Shown piece after piece: positions 11,017 to 21,400 of a DNA stretch of 64,000 nucleotides. The translations under genes and the position numbers were made by a program. The stretch's first letter is position 1; the number at the start of each line of letters is the position of its first letter. Origin of the DNA: Adenophora triphylla var. japonica (lineage: Eukaryota; Streptophyta; Magnoliopsida; Asterales; Campanulaceae); the NCBI GenBank assembly GCA_022495995.1, contig JAFEMH010000072.1, forward strand, positions 806,001 through 870,000, in the 5' to 3' direction. A model generated the notes under the pieces. The model saw nothing but the letters and a program-made list of their open reading frames with translations, was not told the DNA's origin and did not search any database.

Positions 11017-11986
11017 TAAACTAGTTGCATACTTTTGGGGATTGTACAATGATGATCGGTCATAGGGTAAGGTGTTCCTTAGAGTGTTTTGACTTTTAGA
11101 TAGGGACTCTCTAAGTGAGGCAGGGGAGTTCTATTCTATGTTTTGAATGTAATTTCAATGTTGTAGCAGTCGAATTTCAGAGTCTTACCTAAGCTGCAGT
11201 ATTATCTATCCAATTCCCAAAGGTCAGTATCCAAGTCCCGTTTCTGTGAGATGAAAACCACACTATCAATCTTGGCTTGTTTTTGGTTGGTGAAGGCTTA
11301 TAATGTACTGCAAAGTAAATAATAGAGCAAAGATTGAATCGAGTTGAAACTCATAGAAGCGATCCGAGATTGGTTAGCTAGTAATCCAACTATTTATATA
11401 CTAACCCCCCCCCCTCCCCGTCCCAAAGTGAATGTACAAAAAATATTCAAATTTGTAATTTTGATGGACATTCATTTTGGGATGGGAGAGAGTATAAAAC
11501 ACCAAGCTACTTGGATTCAGCTTCATTCAAAGCTTTGTGGAATGAAGACATAAGTAGATCATGCCAAGTAGGGATTTATATATTAAGGGTTTGATTCATG
11601 AGTTTTTCTAAAGTTTTGACTTCCACAATTAAAAGCGCGAAATGTGCTTCAGCAAAAACCGCATTGTGTGGTGCAGGTCCGAACCAAGTCGACTTGTTTG
11701 CAGCTCTAAATTGCCACATAGAATCATTGAGCTCTATAAATGTAATGAAGTAAGCAAGTGTTTGCTCGACTTGGCTCATTTGCAGCCCTGTATAATTAGC
11801 ACAAGTATAACTTTGATGTACCTCAATTGTTTTTCCTTATTATGAATGGGAGGAAGAATTTACCTGATAGGGAGTTCAGTAACGTCAAGTTAGGAGCCGT
11901 CTTGTCTTAAGACTTTTTTTATGTATATAATATGGCTGCAGAATTTACAAGTATTTTTATGTGATTATTGGGGTCACCGATGATAA
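11017..11986. other. Spacer with one short degenerate MITE
   Basis: No gene is supported. At about 11404-11491 lies a roughly 88 bp foldback remnant (CCCCGTCCCAAAGTGAATGTAC on the left, its inverted match on the right), closely like the small MITE in remorin intron 3. The region just below 11987 would hold the remorin 3' untranslated region. Confidence 0.6.
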
Positions 11987-14434
11987 TTAAAAGCAGAAAC
12001 ACGTTGATGGAACTTTCCCCGTTGATCTGATTCTATTTGCTTTCTCTTTAGCCTTGAACTCATCACTTCTTCGATTTTTCTCTGCTTGTGCTCTTGCTCT
12101 CCCCGCTACCTGTTCGATTGTTTTCACCTTATCACTGTAATGTTGCTGGGCTCTAGCTCTTTTCTTCTCCAATTCCCCCTGCAGATTGATCAATTGGGCT
12201 GTCAGTTTTGAACACAACAATTTTCTCGTTGTAAATTTGTTAGAAGACGGTGATGAAAGTTAAACCTCTATCATAGCCATCTTGTTCTTGGCTTTTGTCT
12301 TTTTCTTATTCTCCCAGTGAAGAATTTTCGTATTCAGCTTTTGATACCTGAAATTTTTTTGTCAGTGGGGAACCACTAGTACTATGACTTATGGAAAGTT
12401 AGATTCGTTCATGAAAATTATATGCAGGAAATTTTACTTGAAGTTTGCCTAAAGAGCATTTTGGAACATATTCTTTGAATACCTATGAAAGGACAAGTTT
12501 ATAAGTGGAATTTGGAAAGGAGAACATTACTCCCTCCTGTCCAAAATACATGTCGTTTTAGGACTAAAATTTTGGTCCAAAATACATGTCGTTTTAGAGC
12601 AAAAACTCAAATTTACCCCTCATTGGAACTTGTTCGATGTCATTAAGTATACTATTTGAGTGAACCTAATGTAAGAGAGAGAGAGAGAGAGAGAGAATTA
12701 ATGAGGGCATATTTGGTACTTTATACATAAAGTTATTGTAATAATTGTCTTTCTTAATATTTGTGTAAAGCTCCAAAAACGACATGTATTTTGAACCGGA
12801 GAAAGTATTAAGAAAAACTTGGTTCTGATATGAAGATATCAAGGATGATGTCTTTTGGCTGAAGAGGGAGAAGGATTATGAAACTGGAAATAAATAGTTC
12901 ATAGGGTGTCAAGATCAAAAAACTTGTGGAAAGTGGTTGACAATTGAGTAATATTCTAACTTGCCCTAAAAAATTGAATTCAAAACGAGGGAACATTAGA
13001 TTCAAACTAGGTGGGAAAGGAAGTTTAGTTTTGTCAATTGGTTAAAAAAGAAGGCCCAAAAGAAGAAAATTCACTCTTCAACTGGGACGGTTCAAAAAGG
13101 AACATTCACCTCTCGAGTGGGTCGGAGGTAGTAAAACGTATCCTATAATAGCTTTGTACCTTTCTTGTATTTTAGCCATTTCAGATCTCTGCCAATTATC
13201 GGCCTTAGAACCACCTTCTCTGGGCTGTGTTGAACTTTCTCTTGCAATTTCAGCTGGTAGAATTGTGGGCATCCTATCAGGCTTCAGACCTGGAATTGGT
13301 TCAAATTTGGGTAACTTATCAGGCTTTATTATTGCAGTTTCAGGCTTTCTGCTTGAAGTTCTGTCCAATTGTTCTGCAAAAGTACCCTTCTTCTTGATGG
13401 AGGATGCTGAACCAACCGGTTTTCCCGTCACTTCATATTCATTTTGTGATAGTTTGTCAGCCAAGGTTGTAGTTTGTTTAACATTTGTGGCAGCAGGAGG
13501 AATGACCTCTGTGGGCATTTTGTAATCGTCTCCAATTCTGAATGATACCCTTTTCCCTGGAACTTCCAAATTTGTCCCTGTCAGAGTAAACTTGTTAATC
13601 ATGTACCCCCTCCGTCCCAAAATGGATGTCCAAAAAGTTGATCAAGAGCAAATTTGAAAACTTTTTGGACATTCATTTTTGGGACGGAGGGAATATAAAA
13701 CGTGTAAAACATCTAATATATTTCGGGACAGAGGGAATATAAAACGTGTAAAACATCAAATATACGCCCCCAACAACTATATGCTTGCAATATAAAATTC
13801 TCTTTTCAGTCTTTAATCTTTACCTTTGAATCTCTTTGATACTGATTGGGATTCCATTGCAGGTGCCGTCCCATCTTCTCCCTTGCTGTTCAAAGTGGTA
13901 GTGGGTCCCTCTCTCGTGTTGTCTGGCTCTGGCACTGGGGTCTGCAATTCTCCAATTGAAGTGATTGCAAAGGTAGCTGCTGCAACCGCAGTTGGATACT
14001 CGCCACCATCCATCAAGTCAAAGCCCCTACTCATTTCTCGAGAAAACTGTCTACGTAACCAGTTCTGACCTTTCTTTTTCTCTGCAGAAATTGAAGATGA
14101 AGTTTGGTTTTATTGCATCATTTATGTGAATACAAGGTTTGACAAGCGTACTTGCTTTTTCCTTGAAGTTTGATGTCATTTTTCCTTCTTTTTTAAAAAA
14201 TAATCTTGTTCAGAATAATGAATGTATATGAGAAGTGTACCTCCTTTGAAAGATTGGGTTTTTTGAATTGGTATTTTTCGGTCTCTGATGTTTTCTTCCG
14301 CCTCTTTTTTGTTATCCTCTCTTTCTCCCGGAAATTTCCACCTGAGAGACACGATTAGCGGTCATAAAAAATCATTCGAGAAAATAAACATGAGATCTGT
14401 GTGTTTACCTCATCTGCTTAATCAAGTTCTCCAT
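11987..14434 (-). CDS. Remorin family protein (6 exons, 358 aa, intact)
   Basis: Exons on the minus strand are 14434-14409, 14341-14241, 14081-13824, 13577-13160, 12347-12266 and 12178-11987. All introns are GT-AG and the phases join to exactly 359 codons including the stop. Residues 1 to about 250 are variable and Ser/Thr/Pro-rich; the start MENLIKQM and the segment NWLRRQFSREMS resemble long plant remorins. The Remorin_C domain spans about 254-353, starting ADNWQRSEMAKIQER, then a basic coiled coil (ELEKKRARA, RARAQAEKNRR). The protein ends STCFCF, cysteines that in remorins are typically S-acylated and anchor the protein to plasma-membrane nanodomains. Remorins act as membrane scaffolds in immune and symbiotic signalling and plasmodesmal control. 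Introns 3 and 4 contain MITEs. Confidence 0.93.
12530..12805. mobile_element. MITE in remorin intron 4
   Basis: The left end CTCCCTCCTGTCCAAAATACATG and the right end, its inverted match ending CGGAGAAAG, are flanked by TA. A GTCGTTTTAG motif follows the left end and recurs inverted on the right. The interior holds a (GA)n tract at about 12673-12696. It lies between exons 5 and 4 and does not disturb a splice site. Confidence 0.75.
13606..13757. repeat. Short MITE and duplicated MITE end in remorin intron 3
   Basis: An 88 bp foldback (13606-13693) with termini CCCCCTCCGTCCCAAAATGG is flanked by TA. Its right end with adjacent intron sequence is tandemly repeated with a 44 bp period: GGGACGGAGGGAATATAAAA starts at 13681 and a near copy starts at 13725. 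The left end is about 30 bp inside intron 3 from the exon 4 acceptor. Confidence 0.75.
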
Positions 14435-15107
14435 GAGTTAAGGTAGCCACGAAGAATGGATTTAGGGTCATGGGTCGGGTTTTATATGAAGAATTGTAAA
14501 ACTGTGAGAAAGCAAAGGTGTTTATTTGAAGGATTTTGGGGAGGAAGAAGCTGTATAGAGGCAAAGGGAGCAAGCAAAGGAGATGTGTTGTTTTTGTTCT
14601 TACGATGCTTAGCTTTCCTTGTTAGTTGCTTGTGTTGTTATTTTCAGTATAATAACCTAAATTCTCCATCAGCTCATTAAGTGCCGTGCTTTGCTTTTTG
14701 GTCCATTTCCAAAAAGAAAAATATTCAATGCAATTTGTCAGCATATATTCTTTAAAAAAAAATTGACAAGTCAACTGCGATTCTTATTTTAGACGGAAGG
14801 AGTAATTGGAAGGTAGAAGAATCTTATTCTGAAATGAGCCTTTTCGGTACCCCAGGTTTCATTAAAATCCCATTTGAGGTTCTTAACTAAAAATTAAAAA
14901 AAAATCCCACCTAGGTCCTTAAGTAACATTTGTAGCCAAGGTCCCAACTTAAAAAACTTTAAAGTGAAGGTAGGCAAACATGGCACACTCACAGCGGCTA
15001 GCATGAGCGCTACAAGGAAACCTCCGATGGAGCGGTTTCGGGTCCTGCAACATGCAGCTGTTCCATTTCACATCCATTGCTGGATATGAATTTACATTAT
15101 GCACCAC
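14435..15107. other. Spacer between remorin and PPR genes
   Basis: This holds the remorin 5' flank (from 14435 rightward) and the PPR 3' flank (to 15107). No TATA box stands out for remorin. A MITE-end-like remnant (ACGGAAGGAGTA) lies at about 14793. Nothing else is recognisable. Confidence 0.5.
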
Positions 15108-16658
15108 TTAATCCAACTGCTTATTCAAAACCTCCAAAACTGTATGTATATCTTCCATTCGGATATGTGTTTTCTCCCCAGCAATAAACTCATGGACGAT
15201 GCCATTAAGCTCAACCGAGCTGCACCCCGGTGCTTTCTCTATCCCTTCACTTTTCATCATCTTCCTTACCCTTTTGACATTATCATAATCTCCTGCAGAA
15301 GAATACAAGTTTGACAGTAGAACATAAACTCCACTTTCACTTTTTTCTAGCTGTACTAGTTCTTGCGCTGCAATCTCAGCTAGTTCAATCTGTCCATGAC
15401 TCTTGCAAGTATTCAATAATGCCCTCCAGGCTATAGCTTCTTCAGAGGGGGTACAAGAACTAGGCATTTTCTGGATAATATTCATTGCTTCTTCTATGTT
15501 ACCAGCTCTACAAAGGCAGTCAATTATGCACCCGTAATGTTCGGGTTTCGGCTCAATATTGTAGACATTACGCATAGTGTTAAATAACTTTAGGGCTTCG
15601 TATTCCATGCCTGAATGACTACAAGCAGTAAAGATGGAAATGAAGGTGATATCATCTGGCTGAACTCTAGCCCTTTCCATTTCCGTAAACAACCGGAGAG
15701 CTTGCTGTCCATCTCCATGCATAGCCAGTCCTGATATCATGACATTCCAACAAATAGTATCTCTTTCAGGCATTTCATCAAACAGTCTCTCTGCTATATC
15801 CAACTTCCCACATTTAGCGTACATATCTATCAATGCCGTGCCTGACCTTACACTCCAATGCAATTTTAGTCTTCTGTCTAAATATCTATGAACCCATAAC
15901 CCAATTTCAAGTGCTCCTAAATTACCACAAGCACAAAGCACACTAACGAAAATAGCCTCATCAGGAGAAACACTACTCGTCTGCATTAAACGAAACATCT
16001 GTAAACACTCTTTAAAACAATTATTCTGTGCATACCCGGAAATCATAGAACCCCAAACCCCTCTATCCTTCAATGGTGCGTCATCGAAAACCAATCTAGC
16101 TGTCTCAACATATCCTTGTTTAGCATACCCAGAAATCAACACTGTCCACGACACAGCACAATGATACGGAATTTCATCAAACACCTTCTGTGCAGCTTCC
16201 ATGTTATCAAAAGCAGAGTACATCAAAATCAAAGTATTACCCACAAAAATATCAAACAAGAACCCGAATATCAAGCATTGCCCATGAATCAACTCTCCCA
16301 GATAAGACCATTTCATGTTTGCGCAGGCTTTTAATGCATAAGGAAACGTATAATTATCAGGCTGCAATCCGACGCCCAACATGTGTTTGTACAAATGTAT
16401 GGCCCTAACATGTTGGTTTCTTATCAAACAAGCTTTGATCACTGTGTTACAAATGCAATTAGTGGGATTTTCAATGTGATCAAAGATTTTCAAAGCATGA
16501 GATAAGTTACCAAGAAGAGGGTGTGCACAAAAGGCTAAGAGCCTGCTTAGTGCAAAGCTGTTGTGTTGAAGGCCACATGTGATTGCCTGAGCATGAGCTT
16601 GTTTTAGTTGCTTCATGTTCTTGCATTTCTCCAAGAGTTTGAGGCATCTTCCAGCCAT
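15108..16658 (-). CDS. Pentatricopeptide repeat protein, PLS class with E domain (516 aa, intact)
   Basis: A single uninterrupted exon of 516 codons, as is usual for plant PPR genes. Repeats run from about residue 30 to 420 with typical signatures: SWTVLISGYAKQGYVETARLVFD, GTALIDMYAKCGKLDIAERLFDEMP, CWNVMISGLAMHG and DDITFISIFTACSHSG. Mixed P, L and S lengths mark the PLS class. The C-terminal E/E+ region begins near AWRALLNTCKSHG and continues through YVLLSNLYSSAGDY to the end; there is no DYW deaminase domain. Such proteins bind specific organelle transcripts and direct C-to-U RNA editing, recruiting a deaminase in trans. The start MAGRCLKLLEKCKN is a common family start; a clear cleavable transit peptide is not obvious by eye, so the target organelle is uncertain. 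Arabidopsis orthologue not assigned. Confidence 0.94.
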   Translation of the reverse strand: MAGRCLKLLEKCKNMKQLKQAHAQAITCGLQHNSFALSRLLAFCAHPLLGNLSHALKIFDHIENPTNCICNTVIKACLIRNQHVRAIHLYKHMLGVGLQPDNYTFPYALKACANMKWSYLGELIHGQCLIFGFLFDIFVGNTLILMYSAFDNMEAAQKVFDEIPYHCAVSWTVLISGYAKQGYVETARLVFDDAPLKDRGVWGSMISGYAQNNCFKECLQMFRLMQTSSVSPDEAIFVSVLCACGNLGALEIGLWVHRYLDRRLKLHWSVRSGTALIDMYAKCGKLDIAERLFDEMPERDTICWNVMISGLAMHGDGQQALRLFTEMERARVQPDDITFISIFTACSHSGMEYEALKLFNTMRNVYNIEPKPEHYGCIIDCLCRAGNIEEAMNIIQKMPSSCTPSEEAIAWRALLNTCKSHGQIELAEIAAQELVQLEKSESGVYVLLSNLYSSAGDYDNVKRVRKMMKSEGIEKAPGCSSVELNGIVHEFIAGEKTHIRMEDIHTVLEVLNKQLD

Positions 16659-17188
16659 TGTTCCTTCATTTGCAAGAGAATAGCTTTAACCATTTGGTAC
16701 CCTCAGCTGAACTTCACCCAAGAGGAGCTCTTTTTACAAAACGGATTCTCGAATAAATCAAAATGAATGTTTATTTTGTAAAAAAAAATCTCTTAAACGC
16801 TTTTTTATCAAAAAAAAATTGTTATTCATTTTATTATCGTAAAACTAAATATTTAGAAAGTGTATAACAAGAATATTTATACATCTTTATCATAAAAATG
16901 TTTTAAAGAAATACACATTTTTAGAATGTCGAATAAAATTTGAACATTTACTATTTAATAGAAGGGAGTAATTAATATAGAGCTATTCAAATATTAATGA
17001 GTTGATTCATAATAAGAGGTGAGATGTTCAAATCTCATCTTTAGGCACCTCATCGAATTAGAAGATACCTCTCCAATTTACACACGTCAATAATCCACTA
17101 ATCATTTTTCATATTAAAATACCCTTTCAAAATTAAGCTTTAAAATTTTCATTTCTATCTCTTTTTTATTATATATATATAAATATAT
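16659..17188. other. PPR upstream region, AT-rich
   Basis: This is the promoter side of the minus-strand PPR gene. It is AT-rich with A and T runs. I see no convincing TATA box, gene or element. Confidence 0.45.
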
Positions 17189-17467
17189 CCTCCCTCCGTC
17201 CCACGTTAGTTGAGACTAACTTTTTGGGCACACCAATTAAGGAAAAGTAAGTGAGAGAAAAAGTGAAAAAAAATGTTGTGAGTATGAAGAATTAAATAGG
17301 AGAGAGAATGAGTGGGATGAATAGTTAGGAGAGAGAATGTTGTGAGTGTAAAAGTGAAATAGGAGAGAGAATGAGTGAGGTAAATAGTGAAGATTCATTT
17401 GCCATTTTGGACAGTCTCAACTAACGTGGGACTACCCAAAAGGAAAGAAGCTAACGTGGACGGAGGA

Positions 17468-17469
<2 letters not shown>
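17189..17469. mobile_element. Stowaway-like MITE, left partner of an inverted pair
   Basis: The left terminus CCTCCCTCCGTCCCACGTTAG and right terminus CTAACGTGGACGGAGGAG are inverted copies. The interior (about 17270-17390) reads as GAGAGAGAATGAGTGG-type blocks, the reverse complement of the CTCATTCTCTCTCC blocks in the partner at 17507-17802. Confidence 0.85.

Positions 17470-17506
<37 letters not shown>
17470..17506. repeat. (TA)n microsatellite
   Basis: An unbroken TA tract of about 37 bp separates the two MITEs. It may have grown from their TA target duplications. Confidence 0.9.
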
Positions 17507-17507
<1 letters not shown>

Positions 17508-17802
17508 TCCCTCCGTCCCACTTCACTTGGCACTAATTTCCATTTTGGGTCGTCCCACTTCACTTGGCACTCACTTGGCACTGCCCAAAATGGAAAAGAA
17601 TATTCACTATTCCCTCCACTCATTCTCTCTCCTATTTCACTTTTACACTCACAACATTCTCTCTCCTAACTATTCCTCCCACTCATTCTCTCTCCTATTT
17701 AATTCTTCATACTCACAACATTTAACTTTTTCTCTTTCTTACATCACTTTTTCTTAATTCCTACACCCAAAAAGTTGGTGCCAAGTGAACCGGGACAGAG
17801 GA
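17507..17802. mobile_element. Stowaway-like MITE, right partner of an inverted pair
   Basis: It begins CTCCCTCCGTCCCACTTCACTTGGC and ends with an inverted, slightly decayed match (CCAAGTGAACCGGGACAGAG), TA following. Its interior is the reverse complement of the left partner over at least 110 bp with only a few differences by eye. Confidence 0.85.
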
Positions 17803-18093
17803 TAGGATGGTTTATCTGCATATTGAAGAAAAACATATACTGTGATTTTAGGACATTACAATACCCATGTATAATAGTACAGTTGGTCAATTTTTAATAT
17901 TTGAAACCTTGAATAGATTATAAGCAACGAATATTATGTACATTACAAATTAGTATCTTTGAAATGCTACAACAGACTAAATAAGCAAAATGTTACTATT
18001 ATATTGAGACATCCAGGTATTTTCGTGGTCTAGAAGAAACAAGGGAACAAAATTTGATATGCTAACAAATGGAAAATAATTAAATTAAATTGA

Positions 18094-18426
18094 CTAAAAT
18101 AGGAAGTCCGAGTCAGAAACTTCAAGAACTTTGTGAATACCGATTGGGTTCACACCTGGCCGGAAGGCATTTCCTTCAATGTACCTGGCAATATAACGTC
18201 ATGATGAGAGACAAGGTTCTAGTAATGCCGGAGGGAATTGAATGATTTAAGCGAGCTGCTTACATTTCTTTCAAGAAAAGGTGCTTATAGAAGGCATCAG
18301 GAATCCTTCCACTAAATTGATTGTGATCCAGGTACCTGAATTCAGATAGGAAAAGCTTAAGGCACACCGACCAATTATACTGCACAACATCTAAGCAACA
18401 CTAAAAGAAGAAAAAGTATATACGTG

Positions 18427-18463
<37 letters not shown>

Positions 18464-21400
18464 TGGGGGGGGGGGGAGAAACTGATGCTCAAATTCCTGC
18501 ATGCACAGCACACACAGTTGGCTGATCCTAGTATCAGAAAAACCACACAAGATCCCATTTACTGCTAATTCAAGTCGTTTGATGTCAACAAAATGTAAAA
18601 CTAGTGTGCAGATGTAGTAAACATCGTGCACTGGAAGTGATTTCTATTATAACTTAAGGAGAAACAATAGGATACTTCGTGGTGTATAAGATTAAAACAT
18701 TCTAGAATCAGAATCTTACTACGTCATGTTTGGTACAATTCAAGGATGAAGGCTAGAATGGAAACGAATCTCATAGTAAAATGGTGATGAAACTAGAAAG
18801 GAGATGGATATGTCATTCTGCGTTTTTTGAAAACTTTCTTGGCAACCAAGGAAAATTGTTTGTGTTCCAATTGTAATTATAGCTTTTTTTCCTTGATTGT
18901 GCATTCTATGTGGAGTGATCATTCATTATTGATAACAAACACATATATGAAATGGGCTAGCATGACTCAATTCTAACAAGATTCTTCCGTACCAAACGAG
19001 CCATAAGATCCTAAGGATCAACACGTAAAACTCTAGGTGCCAGGGAAGGAATCAACAATGGAGTGGAAGCCAATGCACAAAGTATCAAGACCACAAACAT
19101 AAAACAAAAACATGGAAAAAGAAGAGCGGAAAAAGAACTCATGGATCAGTTAGTTTAGAGTCATATGTGATATAAATAAAAGAGAGATGTGTTGGCTTTA
19201 TTGCCATTTATAACAAATCCAGCAAGGTAATACTCCCTCCATTCCAAAAATAAAAGTGTCCCTTTTCAGATTTTCATAAAACTCAAGGAAGTTGACTTTT
19301 ATGCAATTATACTAACAGATATACATCAATTCCCTCAGTAGCCACAATATATTCTTTTTTTAGTCAAGCAACACCAACTTTCATTAATAAACATAGAGAA
19401 GATGGCTCTCCACAGCCACAATATATCCTTGCAAATGTATTTTGGGACATGATAGTTTGCAAATGTGAATTCAATAAGTTCATTAAGAAGAAATGCCCAC
19501 TTTGACAAAAATCTTAAATAAGGGACACTGAAAATTAGCTAAAGCAAATTACATTATATGCAATGACACAGCATGCAACTAGAGATACTCAGCAGTCCAA
19601 CACTTAAATGAAGAAAATTGACCATATGTATAGAAGCATGGTCAACAAGGAAAATGCTTGTTTTTGGTCACAAATCATAGCATCAATTCTGATCTGACTC
19701 TGCCGTTCGATTGTAAACCGTACAGAACCAAGTAGATCACAAAATAATACCATGCATATGTTTCTGAAGTTCAAAAAGGCACACAGTAGTTTATGGCTCG
19801 ACAAAGCCTACTATCACCAAATAGGTTATGAAACATCCTTCCACAATAACAAGTATAGTAAGTGTGTTAGTTGATGTGAGCATGACAAGTAGGTCTCATT
19901 ACAACAACAACAACAACAAAGCCTTAGTCCCAAAATAAGTGTGTTAGTTGATGTGAGCATGACAAGTAAGTGTGTTATTTGATGTGAGCATGACAAGTAG
20001 GTCTCATTGATTAAAAAAAATATTAAAAACTTCCCATATTAGGATTTTGTAATTTCTAATGGGACGGAGGGGGACGGAGGGGGTAAATCATAAAAAGATG
20101 AGAAAGTGGCACATACAAGTAAGTCAACTTGGGTATATGAGCAAGTCCAGATGGTATTATTCCAGACATCTTGTTGTAGGATAAGTACCTATAGCCAGCA
20201 TAAAAACTGTAAGAAAACAGCTAATGAAAGAAGATAATACAATGTACGCTCAGATATATTAACCTAATCTGCAGTACTTACAAGATTTCCAGATTAGTCA
20301 AGTTTGCTAACTGTGCCGGAATTCCTCCAGTAAGATAATTATTGTTTAGATAGCTGCATATGCAAATTAGAATGAGAAACTAAGTCTTCATAAAGTAGCA
20401 GGCATTGATAGCTTTGGCAGGAAGCCAAAAAGGAAGTAGTTCAAAGTTTATTAAAATTTACATACAGGTTTCGCAGAACTGGAAAGCATCCCTCAATACG
20501 TATAAGTTCCCTTATAGTTCCAACCAGATGATTGTTACCAACATCCCTAACAAGATGGTTGCACAATCAGATGATGAGGGACAAAAGTAAAGTGCAAAGT
20601 GCATACTCAAAAACCAAGAAGAGCGAGAGGGAATTACAAGTGCCGAAGGTTTTGTAGGGTGCCCAATTCTGGTGGAATTCGCCCAATGAAACGATTTTCA
20701 TGCAGATGGAGATATTGCAGTTCAGGAAGATTAGCAAGCTCCTTCGGAATTTCCCCTTTAAAGTTATTGAAACTCAAGTAGCTGCAAATTTTTCAGTTTT
20801 TAATGCTTTAATGAACCTATATTATAGATCATATGGAAATTCCATAAACACAGTAAAATTTCGTCAAAGATGCTGAAACTACTCACAGATGTGTTAGTCT
20901 CTTCAGTTCACCTATTTCAGGAGGAATGACATCTTGCAGCTTATTCCACCTCAAATTACTGAAATGGAACACAGCAAAATCAGCAAGTGGAAATGCAAAT
21001 ATTGTCTCCACGATAACTTTAAAGATAGTGAGTGAGAAGTGTTTTGTGATGGTCTAAAAGAGAAAAGGGGCATCCTTAAATAAGAGAGTAGTATGACCCT
21101 ATGTACAGGCTTCCAGGTGAAAACAGGTGCAATATCGTGATGCTTCGATACACGAGCCAAAGTTTCAGAATATGTATGGAAGTATGCGGCTATTTTAACC
21201 TATATAATTACAGTAAATTCATTCGAGTAAATCATATACGGTACCGGTCAGGTCAATTGGTTATACTTTCCCTGCTTTACTCTAGCTTGAAGAGACATCT
21301 AACTTTGCACAAAGCTTCAAGAAGATATTGATCCAATGGCTGGAAAGACTAAATAAGCAATTAAGGAAGCTGAAGCAAGAATCGATATACAATATCTGGG

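Noticed and set aside
18094..18184. Possible transmembrane and kinase continuation of the LRR gene
   Set aside because: The last exon ends at TAG (18096-18094) after a short hydrophilic tail; the sequence beyond it is MITE and (TA)n with no kinase motif.
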